Source: Tessaracoccus sp. MC1679
GTDB lineage: Bacteria > Actinomycetota > Actinomycetes > Propionibacteriales > Propionibacteriaceae
Assembly: GCF_014164775.1 (NCBI RefSeq)
Contig: NZ_JACJGB010000008.1
Span: 163,131-227,130 of the forward strand
DNA: 64,000 nucleotides
Reading direction: 5' to 3'
Below, one piece after another: positions 43,408 through 50,850 of this stretch; within the stretch, counting starts at the first letter, position 1, and each line of letters opens with the position of its first letter. Below the pieces are notes generated by a model. The model ran no database searches and was not told where the DNA came from. It saw only the letters and a list, made by a program, of their open reading frames with translations. Both the position numbers and the translations under genes were made by a program.

Positions 43408-44187
43408 TCAGCCGGCGGCCTGCGCCAGGGAGATGCCGGTTGTGCCGCTGAAGGCGGGTAGCTCCAGCTGCTGGGGCCGTTCCACCGCGTAGCCGAGGCC
43501 GTAGGCGTCAACGTACTGCCGGTAGATCTGCACCGCCTCGGACGCATCGAGCCCAGCCTGCAGCCGCTGCTGATCCCCGACGGCCTCGATCACATACGGC
43601 GGCGCGTACGGGATGCCGTGCAGCACGACGGTGTTGCCGACGCACTTGATGCCGGTGGTCGCGATCACGCGCTGGCCCTGAATGGTCATCGCCTCCGCCC
43701 CGCCGGCCCACAGCGCGTTGGCCACCGCCTGGATGTCCTGCTGGTGGACGACGAGCGCGTCGTCGTCGACACCTGCGGGGCGGACGTCGTTGGGGGCGTC
43801 GGTCAGCGTCACCCTCAGGCCCGGCCCGCCCACCGCGACCAGGCCCGCCTGGAACTCGGCTTCAGCGAGGTCGTCGGCGAGATCCCCTGTGCCCACCTGG
43901 CCCGAGCCGAGCGACGCCACCTCGGCCCGCAGCTCGTCAGCCTCCAGGCTCAACTCCGCGTTGCGCTGGCCCTGCGACACGATGAGGTCGCGCATGTCCG
44001 CGTTGCGGTCCGTCCTCAGATCCGTGCCTCGGGCTGCCAGCGCCGCCACCGTCATCATGAAGCCCGCCAGCACACAGACCAGGATGGTGGTCACCCGTCC
44101 GCGGCCGGAGCGGTGCCGAAGCTGGTTCTTGCCGATGTTGGCGCGCACGCGCGGCACCCGCTGCTTCAGCGCGCCCCACATGCCCAT
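43408..44187 (-). CDS. DUF881 membrane-anchored protein
   Basis: 259 residues. A basic cytosolic N-terminus of about 30 residues is followed by one span (about 33-51, TTILVCVLAGFMMTVAALAA). A coiled-coil stretch (about 60-92) leads to the extracellular DUF881 fold with VGGPGLRVTLTDAP, DIQAVANALWAGGAEAMTIQGQRV and GNTVVLHGIPYAPPYVIEAVGD. It resembles Rv0012 and is found next to crgA in many actinobacteria, so a division or wall role is likely but unproved. TACCGT (44194-44199 on the minus strand) with six bases to ATG 44187 suggests a leaderless start. Confidence 0.85.
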   Translation of the reverse strand: MGMWGALKQRVPRVRANIGKNQLRHRSGRGRVTTILVCVLAGFMMTVAALAARGTDLRTDRNADMRDLIVSQGQRNAELSLEADELRAEVASLGSGQVGTGDLADDLAEAEFQAGLVAVGGPGLRVTLTDAPNDVRPAGVDDDALVVHQQDIQAVANALWAGGAEAMTIQGQRVIATTGIKCVGNTVVLHGIPYAPPYVIEAVGDQQRLQAGLDASEAVQIYRQYVDAYGLGYAVERPQQLELPAFSGTTGISLAQAAG

Positions 44188-44262
44188 GGCCCCACGGTAC
44201 CCGGCGCGCGGCGCGCCAGGGATTCCTCAGGCGCCGATGTGGGCGATTCGTCGACGCTGACC

Positions 44263-44268
44263 TAGGCT
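44263..44268 (+). promoter_or_regulatory. probable -10 of crgA
   Basis: TAGGCT, 24 bases before GTG 44293. A full GAAGGAGG ribosome-binding site at 44280-44287 follows, so this transcript has a short leader. Confidence 0.45.
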
Positions 44269-44292
44269 AGGTGCCCGACGAAGGAGGCAAAA

Positions 44293-44577
44293 GTGCCCGA
44301 ATCAAAGGTGCGCAAGACCGCCGAGGACAAGAAGAAGTCCAAGGCGAAGGCAGAGCTCACGGAGCAGCGACGTGAAGCCGCCCGGTTGGCGCCCCGCGGA
44401 CGGTCCTGGGTGCCGGCGGTCTTCCTGCCGATCGGCCTCATCGGCGTCGCCTGGATGGTCACCTGGAACCTGGCCTATGAGTACATCGGCTTCATGCGCT
44501 CCCTCGGGGACTGGAACCTGGCCATCGGCCTGGGCCTGATCGTCGTGAGCTTCACGGGAATGACCCTGTGGAAGTGA
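44293..44577 (+). CDS. crgA: cell division protein CrgA
   Basis: A 94-residue membrane protein. A lysine-rich cytosolic head of about 40 residues is followed by two spans (about 43-62 and 72-90) with WVPAVFLPIGLIGVAWMVTWN. CrgA stabilises divisome proteins such as FtsI and CwsA in mycobacteria. Size, topology and location beside the DUF881 and pknB genes all agree. Its stop lies within the start of the HAD gene (10-base overlap). Confidence 0.92.
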   Translation: MPESKVRKTAEDKKKSKAKAELTEQRREAARLAPRGRSWVPAVFLPIGLIGVAWMVTWNLAYEYIGFMRSLGDWNLAIGLGLIVVSFTGMTLWK

Positions 44578-45218
44578 CCGGGATCGGCACATTCGACGCC
44601 GTCATCTTCGACTTCGACGGCACCCTCGCCGATTCCATCGCCTCGATGCATCGCGCCTACAGGCTGTGGGCCGCCGAGTACGGGGTGGATCTCGAGACCC
44701 TGCGGCAGTACACGGGCCGGCCGGCCGAGGCGGTGGCGCGCGCTCTCCTGCCAGCGGACATCGCGCCCGCTGCCGGGGCACGGATCGACGAGTTGGAGGT
44801 CTCGGACACCGACGGCGTGGTGGCGCTCCCAGGAGCGGCCGCTGCCTTCGCGGCCATCCCCACCCACCGTCGCGCCATCGCCACCTCCTGCACGACCGCG
44901 CTCCTGGACGCCCGACTGTGCGCCACCGGCCTGCCGCGCCCCGAGATCATCGTGACACGGGACCAGGTGGAGAACGGGAAGCCCGCCCCGGACAGCTTCC
45001 TGCTCGCCGCCGAGCGGCTGGGCGTGGATCCCGCGCGCTGCCTGGTCTGCGAGGACGCCCCCGCCGGGGTGGCCGCCGCCCGATCGGCCGGCATGAAGGT
45101 GCTGGGCGTCCTGACCGAGCACCGCGCCGACGAGCTCGCCGCGGACTGGACCACCGAAAGCCTCGCCGGCGTGGTCTTCGAGGACACCGTCGACGGGGTG
45201 CGCGTCAGCTGGGCGTGA
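44568..45218 (+). CDS. HAD-superfamily sugar-phosphate phosphatase-like
   Basis: 216 residues with the full HAD set. DAVIFDFDGTLADS (motif I, nucleophile Asp), IATSCTTALL (motif II), NGKPAPDSFLLAA (motif III Lys) and CLVCEDAPAGVAAARSAGM (motif IV) are present. A small helical cap (about 20-85) fits the phosphoglycolate phosphatase or sugar-phosphatase (GPP/YfbT) branch. GTG 44568 overlaps crgA by ten bases, so the two are coupled although no functional tie is known. Confidence 0.87.
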   Translation: MEVTGIGTFDAVIFDFDGTLADSIASMHRAYRLWAAEYGVDLETLRQYTGRPAEAVARALLPADIAPAAGARIDELEVSDTDGVVALPGAAAAFAAIPTHRRAIATSCTTALLDARLCATGLPRPEIIVTRDQVENGKPAPDSFLLAAERLGVDPARCLVCEDAPAGVAAARSAGMKVLGVLTEHRADELAADWTTESLAGVVFEDTVDGVRVSWA

Positions 45219-45253
45219 GCCCTCGCCGTGACGGGCGGGACACCCCCACCCGT

Positions 45254-45259
45254 TAGGAT
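45254..45259 (+). promoter_or_regulatory. -10 element of a leaderless promoter
   Basis: TAGGAT followed by seven bases and GTG 45267 of lysS. It decides the start against the in-frame codon at 45228. Confidence 0.5.
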
Positions 45260-45266
45260 GTCCCGC

Positions 45267-46775
45267 GTGACTGATACCCCCTCCGCCCTGCCCAGCGACT
45301 CGGAACAGACCGCCATCCGCAAGGAGAAGCGCGCCCGGTTGCTGGACGCCGGGGTTGAGCCGTATCCGGCGGACCTGGAGCGCAGCCACACCCTGCGGGC
45401 AATCCGGGGCACCTGGGGACACCTTGAGGCCGGGCAGGAGACGCAGGACCTCGTCACCACCGGCGGGCGCGTGGTCTTCATCCGCAACACCGGCAAGCTG
45501 GCCTTCGCCACCCTGCAGGACGGCTTCACCCCCGACGACAACGGCGAGCGCCTCCAGGTGATGCTGTCGCTGGCCGAGGTGGGCGATGAGGCGCTCGCGG
45601 CGTGGAAGACGGATGTGGACCTCGGGGACTTCGTCTGGGTGACCGGGCGGGTCATCTCGTCGAAGCGCGGCGAACTGTCGATCATGGCCGGCGAGTGGCG
45701 GATGGCCGCCAAGTCGCTGCGGCCGCTGCCGGTGATGCACAAGGACCTGTCCGAGGAGGCACGCGTCCGCCGCCGCTACGTCGATCTCATCGTGCGCGAC
45801 GAGGCCCGCCAGATGGTGCGCGCCCGTTCCGCCATCACCCGAGCCATCCGCGAAACGCTCTACGCCCAGGACTACCTCGAGGTGGAGACCCCCACCCTGC
45901 AGTTGGTGCACGGCGGAGCCGCGGCGCGCCCGTTCACCACCCACATCAACGCGTTCGACATCGACATGACGCTGCGGATCGCTCTCGAGCTGCACCTCAA
46001 GCGGACAATGGTGGGCGGCGCGGACCGCGTCTTCGAGATGGGGCGGGTGTTCCGCAACGAGGGGATCGACTCCACGCATTCGGCCGAGTTCACGATGCTC
46101 GAGGCCTACATGGCGTGGGGCGACCAGCGCACGATCGCGCGGCTGATCCAGGACATCGTCGTGGCGGCGGCGGACGCGGTGGGGTCGCGGCAGATCGAGA
46201 CGCCGAAGGGCGTCATCGACCTCGACGGCGAGTGGCCGTGGCTGTCGGTCTTCCCGGCCATGTCCGAGCGGTTCGGGGAGGAGATCACCGTCGACACGCC
46301 CCTGGAGACCCTGCACCGGATCGCCGACGCGCACGAGGTGGAGTACGACCCCAAGTGGGCCGCGGACAAGATGGCGATGGAGCTGTTCTCCGAGGTGATC
46401 GAACCGGACCTGCTGCAGCCCACGTTCGTCTATGACTACCCGTCGATCGCCCAGCCGCTGGCGCGCCAGCACCGCTCGGAGCCGGGGAAGGTCGAGGCGT
46501 GGGACCTGATCATCGGCGGCCTCGAGCGCGGCACCGGCTTCACCGAGCTGGTGGACCCGGTGATCCAGCGGGAAGTGCTGGTGTCCCAGTCGCTCAAGGC
46601 GGCCGGGGGTGATCCGGAGGCGATGCAGTTCGACGGCGACTTCATCGAGGCGCTCGAGTACGGGGTGCCGCCGATGGGCGGTCTGGGGTTGGGCATCGAC
46701 CGGTTGATCATGCTGCTGACGGGCGTCGGCATCCGCGAGACGATCCTCTACCCCCTGTTGCGCCCCCACGCCTGA
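45267..46775 (+). CDS. lysS: class II lysyl-tRNA synthetase
   Basis: 502 residues. The N-terminal OB-fold anticodon-binding domain covers about 50-160 (GGRVVFIRNTGKLAFATLQDG). The class II core follows, with motif 1 around YLEVETPTL, motif 2 VFRNEGIDSTHSAEFTMLEAY, where HSAEFT replaces the common HNPEFT, and motif 3 GLGLGIDRLIMLLTG. It charges tRNA-Lys in the cytosol. The leaderless GTG start matches the conserved beginning. A hairpin directly after the stop may terminate transcription. Confidence 0.92.
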   Translation: MTDTPSALPSDSEQTAIRKEKRARLLDAGVEPYPADLERSHTLRAIRGTWGHLEAGQETQDLVTTGGRVVFIRNTGKLAFATLQDGFTPDDNGERLQVMLSLAEVGDEALAAWKTDVDLGDFVWVTGRVISSKRGELSIMAGEWRMAAKSLRPLPVMHKDLSEEARVRRRYVDLIVRDEARQMVRARSAITRAIRETLYAQDYLEVETPTLQLVHGGAAARPFTTHINAFDIDMTLRIALELHLKRTMVGGADRVFEMGRVFRNEGIDSTHSAEFTMLEAYMAWGDQRTIARLIQDIVVAAADAVGSRQIETPKGVIDLDGEWPWLSVFPAMSERFGEEITVDTPLETLHRIADAHEVEYDPKWAADKMAMELFSEVIEPDLLQPTFVYDYPSIAQPLARQHRSEPGKVEAWDLIIGGLERGTGFTELVDPVIQREVLVSQSLKAAGGDPEAMQFDGDFIEALEYGVPPMGGLGLGIDRLIMLLTGVGIRETILYPLLRPHA

Positions 46776-46801
46776 CCTCCCCTGGTGGGGCTGCGGGAGG
46801 T
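46775..46801 (+). terminator. hairpin at the lysS stop
   Basis: ACCTCCC at 46775-46781 pairs with GGGAGGT at 46795-46801 around a 13-base loop. It overlaps the last base of the lysS stop. No T-run. Confidence 0.45.
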
Positions 46802-46805
46802 GTGG

Positions 46806-46860
46806 GTCGGTTTCGACGCGCGCTGCGCCGCTTCGCGGCTTGGCGCGGCTCAACCAGCGG
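46806..46860 (+). repeat. 55-bp direct repeat, copy 1
   Basis: It starts GTCGGTTTCGACGCGCG and recurs almost unchanged at 47093-47147. Between the two copies lie inverted GTCTCGAAGGGTC motifs at 46943-46955 and 46999-47011. The stretch has no supported gene. Confidence 0.85.
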
Positions 46861-47092
46861 AGCTGCAGGACAGCGCGAGCAGCGACCGACGGCCGGCCCA
46901 CCGGCCCCTGAGGAGGCCGGCGTCGCGCAGCGACCGTTGTCCGTCTCGAAGGGTCGTGACGGAATCCGTGCGCAAGACTGCTTGTCATCTCGCGATTCGA
47001 CCCTTCGAGACGGGGCTCGCCGCTCCGCGCGCGCCCCTCCTCAGGGAGCGGATTGAGGCGCTTTGCGGGTCCTGGGTTCTGCGTCAGGGCAG

Positions 47093-47147
47093 GTCGGTTT
47101 CGACGCGCGTTGCGCCGCTCCGCGGCTTGGCGCGGCTCAACCGGCGG
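47093..47147 (+). repeat. 55-bp direct repeat, copy 2
   Basis: A near-identical partner of 46806-46860, ending about 35 bases before repeat element copy D. Confidence 0.85.
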
Positions 47148-47182
47148 GAAGGCGGGACGACGCCGGATCCAGGTTCCAGCGA

Positions 47183-47442
47183 AGGCGGGGGTCGACAGGG
47201 CGGCATTGCGCAGCGATGCCCAACCCGACGATCACCGAGCTGGCATCCCGCCCAGGAAGACCCATGCCAACGCCGCCCTGTCGACGCGCGCCGGGACGCA
47301 ACCACGCCACGGGCGAACGACGCGGGATCAGGGAGACCCTGCCTGGGCGGCCCTCACGACCCGACCACCGCAAGACCACTGCCTCAAGGCAGACCGTGTC
47401 AACAGCGGGCCGCCCAGGCAGGGTTCTCCCGGATCCCCGCAC
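47183..47442 (+). repeat. dispersed structured repeat, copy D
   Basis: The first hairpin is GCATTGC-GCA-GCGATGC (47204-47220), one base pair changed from copies B and C (C-G to T-A). The second stem joins GCCTGGGCGGCC at 47341-47352 with its perfect inverse at 47408-47419 and extends outward to about 17 bp. It is upstream of, and on the strand of, the sugar operon. Confidence 0.85.
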
Positions 47443-47510
47443 ATCCCGGTTCAGCGGCTACTGCTCGAGGGGTCGCCGCGGGGCCAATTATCACAAGTTG
47501 ATAACCCCGG

Positions 47511-47540
47511 TTGACTTTCGGCGGGGGTCGCACATACGCT
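47511..47540 (+). promoter_or_regulatory. sigma-A type promoter of the sugar operon
   Basis: TTGACT at 47511-47516, an 18-base spacer, then TACGCT at 47535-47540. This is the clearest -35/-10 pair in the window. Transcription should start near 47547. Confidence 0.65.
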
Positions 47541-47553
47541 TCTAGCAATCCCT

Positions 47554-47565
47554 GAGAGCGCTCTC
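47554..47565. promoter_or_regulatory. LacI-type operator 1
   Basis: A perfect palindrome GAGAGCGCTCTC, just downstream of the predicted transcription start. It resembles the CebR box of streptomycetes, whose core is GGGAGCGCTCCC. Confidence 0.8.
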
Positions 47566-47586
47566 GATGATTCGCCGAAGACAGAT

Positions 47587-47598
47587 GAGAGCGCTCTC
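47587..47598. promoter_or_regulatory. LacI-type operator 2
   Basis: A second, identical GAGAGCGCTCTC palindrome, 33 bases centre to centre from the first, so both sites face the same side of the helix. The likely binder is the LacI-family product of 52271-53275. Confidence 0.8.
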
Positions 47599-47634
47599 TA
47601 CGGGAAGGCACACAGTCATCACAAAGGAGTCACC

Positions 47635-48936
47635 GTGCGTCCTGTCATCCGCAACCTCGCCGCCGTCGCTTGCGTCGGCGCCCTACTCACGGCCTGCGCG
47701 TCGGGCACCCCCGACGCCACCACGTCCCAGGACGCCTCGGCGAACCCGGACGAGAAGATCACCCTCACCGTCGCCACGTTCAACGAGTTCGGCTACGAAG
47801 AGCTGATCAAGGAGTACATGGCCGACAACCCCAACATCACCGTCGAGCAGCGCAAGGCCGCGACGGCCAACGAGGCCCGCGACAACATGAACACCCGCCT
47901 CGCCGCAGGCTCGGGCCTGGCCGACATCGAGGCCATCGAGATCGACTGGTTGACCGAGCTCATGCAGTACCCGGACAAGTTCGTCGACCTGGCGGACCCC
48001 GAGCTGGAGGGCCGCTGGCTCGACTGGAAGACCGCCGCCGTGACCACCGAAGACGGCAAGCTCATCGGCTACGGCACCGACATCGGCCCCCAGGGCATCT
48101 GCTACCGCGCCGACCTCATGGAGAAGGCCGGCTTCCCGACCGACCGCGAGGAAGTTGCCGCGCTGCTCGAGGGCGACTGGGACAACTACTTCACCGTCGG
48201 GAAGGACTACGTGGCCAAGTCGGGCGGCGTCGCCTGGTTCGATTCCGCCTCGGCCACCTTCCAGGGCATGGTCAACCAGGTGGAGAACCCCTTCGAGAAT
48301 TCGGACGGCACCCCCATCCCGCTGAGCGAGAACGCGGAGATCAAGGGGATCTACGACCAGATCGCCACCGCTGCCGTCGACGACGGCCTGTCCGCCGGCC
48401 TGGCGCAGTGGACCGAGGACTGGACCAACGCCTTCCAGGGTGAGAAGTTCGCCACCATGCTCTGCCCCGGCTGGATGCTGGGCGTCATCGAGGGCAACGC
48501 CGAGGGCGTCGAGGGCTGGGACATCGCCAACGTTTACCCGGGCGGCGGCGGCAACTGGGGCGGTTCCTACCTGACCGTTCCTGAGCAGGGCCCCAACCAC
48601 GAGGCGGCCAAGGAGCTCGCCGCATGGCTGACCGCCCCTGAGCAGCAGATCAAGGCGTTCGAGGCCAAGGGCACCTTCCCGTCGCAGGTCGATGCCCTCG
48701 AGGACCCGGCCCTGCTGGAGTCCACCAACGCGTTCTTCAACGACGCGCCCACCGGACAGATCCTGGCCGACCGCGCCAAGGCCGTCACCGTGCAGCCTTT
48801 CAAGGGCCCGAACTACTTCGCCCTTGCGCAGCTGGTCACTGACGGTCTGAACCGTGTCGACGTCGAAGGCACCGACGACGCCGCCGGCTCGTGGGACAAG
48901 GCCCTCGCGGCCTACGACGCCCTCGGCCTCAGCTGA
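47635..48936 (+). CDS. cebE: sugar ABC transporter substrate-binding lipoprotein (CebE-like)
   Basis: A 433-residue extracellular lipoprotein. The signal peptide of about 20 residues ends in the lipobox LLTAC with the acylated Cys at 21. LTVATFNEFGYEELIKEYM and the body GLADIEAIEIDWL, YGTDIGPQGICYRADLMEKAGF and ANVYPGGGGNWGGSYLTVPE follow the family 1 oligosaccharide-binding pattern. Cellobiose or related beta-glucoside specificity is inferred from the linked GH1 beta-glucosidase and the CebR-like operators. GTG 47635 has AAAGGAG seven bases upstream. Confidence 0.87.
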   Translation: MRPVIRNLAAVACVGALLTACASGTPDATTSQDASANPDEKITLTVATFNEFGYEELIKEYMADNPNITVEQRKAATANEARDNMNTRLAAGSGLADIEAIEIDWLTELMQYPDKFVDLADPELEGRWLDWKTAAVTTEDGKLIGYGTDIGPQGICYRADLMEKAGFPTDREEVAALLEGDWDNYFTVGKDYVAKSGGVAWFDSASATFQGMVNQVENPFENSDGTPIPLSENAEIKGIYDQIATAAVDDGLSAGLAQWTEDWTNAFQGEKFATMLCPGWMLGVIEGNAEGVEGWDIANVYPGGGGNWGGSYLTVPEQGPNHEAAKELAAWLTAPEQQIKAFEAKGTFPSQVDALEDPALLESTNAFFNDAPTGQILADRAKAVTVQPFKGPNYFALAQLVTDGLNRVDVEGTDDAAGSWDKALAAYDALGLS

Positions 48937-48942
48937 GTCACC

Positions 48943-48980
48943 GCGGGGTCGGGGGTCGCACCCCCGGCCCCCGACCCCGC
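48943..48980 (+). terminator. 13-bp GC hairpin between binding-protein and permease genes
   Basis: GCGGGGTCGGGGG at 48943-48955 pairs perfectly with 48968-48980 around 12 bases. It starts six bases after the cebE stop and lacks a T-run. Such hairpins commonly stabilise or partly terminate the message, so that binding protein is made in excess over permeases. Confidence 0.7.
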
Positions 48981-49009
48981 CCCGTCCCCGCTGCCCGAAA
49001 GACATCCCC

Positions 49010-49942
49010 ATGAGAGAGCTCACCCTGAGCCAGCGCCTGAGCCGGCTCGACGTCAAGGCGTCGCCTTACCTGTACATCAGCCCGTTCTTCATCCTGTTCT
49101 TCATCGTCGGCCTGTTTCCACTGGTGTACACCGCCTACGTGTCGGTGCATGACTGGCACCTGATCGGCGGTCAAGGCGACCTGGTGGGCCTCAAGAACTA
49201 CACCGACGTGCTCCAGCAGCCCAACTTCTACAAGGCGCTGCGCAATACCTTCTCGATCTTCCTGCTCTCCTCCGTGCCGCAGGTGATGGCCGCGATCGTC
49301 ATCGCCTACCTGCTCGACACCAACCTCCGCGCGAAGACCTTCTGGCGGATGGGCGTGCTGCTCCCCTACGTTGTGGCGCCCGTGGCCGTCTCCATGATCT
49401 TCGCGAAGATCTTCGCCGACCAGTCCGGCCTCGTGAACGCGGTCCTCGCGAACCTGGGCGCGGCCGGCATCGGCTGGCACGCGGATCCGCTGGCCGCCCA
49501 CATCGCCATCGCCACCATGGTGAACTTCCGCTGGACCGGCTACAACGCGCTGATCTTCCTCGCCGCCATGCAGGCCATCCCGCGGGAGGTCTACGAGGCC
49601 GCGATCGTCGACGGCGCCGCCCGCTGGCGCACCTTCTTCTCCATCACCATCCCGATGCTGCGGCCCACCATCATCTTCGTCGTCATCACCTCCACCATCG
49701 GCGGCCTCCAGATCTTCGACGAGCCCCGCATGTTCGACACCCTGGGCCAGGGCGGCGCGGACCGGCAGTGGATGACGCTGACGATGTACATCTACGAGCT
49801 GGGCTGGGGAGCCCAGAAGAGCTTCGGCCGCGCCGCGGCCGTGTCCTGGATCCTGTTCCTCATCATCATCCTGGTGGGCGTCATCAACTACCTCATCACG
49901 CGCTCCATCGCGTCATCCTCGAGCGGAAAGGCGGGCCGTTGA
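49010..49942 (+). CDS. cebF: sugar ABC transporter permease (CebF-like)
   Basis: A 310-residue MalF-type permease with six spans. The cytoplasmic EAA loop is REVYEAAIVDGAARWRTFFSITIPML, which docks the ATPase. ATG 49010 follows the intercistronic hairpin by 29 bases; the ribosome-binding site is weak (GAAAGAC). The stop shares one base with the next start. Together with the next gene it forms the membrane channel. The ATPase subunit is not encoded here, as expected where one MsiK-type ATPase serves several importers. Confidence 0.88.
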   Translation: MRELTLSQRLSRLDVKASPYLYISPFFILFFIVGLFPLVYTAYVSVHDWHLIGGQGDLVGLKNYTDVLQQPNFYKALRNTFSIFLLSSVPQVMAAIVIAYLLDTNLRAKTFWRMGVLLPYVVAPVAVSMIFAKIFADQSGLVNAVLANLGAAGIGWHADPLAAHIAIATMVNFRWTGYNALIFLAAMQAIPREVYEAAIVDGAARWRTFFSITIPMLRPTIIFVVITSTIGGLQIFDEPRMFDTLGQGGADRQWMTLTMYIYELGWGAQKSFGRAAAVSWILFLIIILVGVINYLITRSIASSSSGKAGR

Positions 49943-50850
49943 TGTCCACGCAGATGTCCTCCCCCATGGTCGAGCAGTTGGCAGGCAAGGGCGCAGCCCG
50001 CGCGGTGCGACGCAAGCTGCACGGCGTTGACAAGCGCCCAGGCTGGGCGACGTACGCCGCCCTCGCCGCCGTCGTGCTCATCTCGATCTACCCGATCTAC
50101 TTCACGATCCTGCTGGCCTCCTCGACCGCGCCCGAGATCGCGCGCAACCCCATCCCGTCCTTCATCCCTGGTGGCAACCTGATGGCCAACATCGGTCGCG
50201 TCATCACCTCGGACATCAAGTTCTGGACGGCGCTGGGCAACTCGGTGATCGTCTCCACGATCACCGCCATCTCAGTGGTGTTCTTCTCGACGCTGGCCGG
50301 TTACTCGTTCGCGAAGCTACGGTTCCGCGGCAGCAGCGGCCTGCTGGTGTTCGTCATCGCGACCATGGCGGTTCCGACGCAGCTCAGCATCGTGCCCCTG
50401 TTCATCCTCATGTCCGAGCTGGACTGGGTGGGCAAGCTCCAGGCGGTCATCGTGCCCGGCATGGTCACGGCCTTCGGTGTGTTCTGGATGACCCAGTACC
50501 TGCGCGAGGCGCTGCCCTTCGAGTTGATCGAGGCGGCCCGAGTAGACGGCGCCTCCATGATCCGCACATTCTGGTCCATCGCGCTCCCGGCGGCCCGTCC
50601 CGCCGCGGCAATGCTGGGCCTGTTCACTTTCGTCGGGTCCTGGACCAACTTCTTCTGGCCCTTCATCATCCTGGGCTCTGCCAACCCCACCCTCCCGGTG
50701 GCGCTGCAGCTGCTCCAGGCGTCCTACTTCAAGGACTACTCGCTCATCATGGCCGGCGTCCTCGTCGCCACGCTGCCGCTGGTTGTCCTGTTCGCCGTCG
50801 CCGGGCGCCAGTTGGTGGCCGGCATCATGCAAGGAGCAGTCAAGGGATGA
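49942..50850 (+). CDS. cebG: sugar ABC transporter permease (CebG-like)
   Basis: A 302-residue MalG-type permease with six spans. The hydrophilic N-terminus of about 35 residues is followed by YAALAAVVLISIYPIYFTIL. The EAA loop is FELIEAARVDGASMIRTFWSIALP. ATG 49942 overlaps the previous stop by one base, and the stop overlaps the beta-glucosidase start by four. Confidence 0.88.
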   Translation: MSTQMSSPMVEQLAGKGAARAVRRKLHGVDKRPGWATYAALAAVVLISIYPIYFTILLASSTAPEIARNPIPSFIPGGNLMANIGRVITSDIKFWTALGNSVIVSTITAISVVFFSTLAGYSFAKLRFRGSSGLLVFVIATMAVPTQLSIVPLFILMSELDWVGKLQAVIVPGMVTAFGVFWMTQYLREALPFELIEAARVDGASMIRTFWSIALPAARPAAAMLGLFTFVGSWTNFFWPFIILGSANPTLPVALQLLQASYFKDYSLIMAGVLVATLPLVVLFAVAGRQLVAGIMQGAVKG

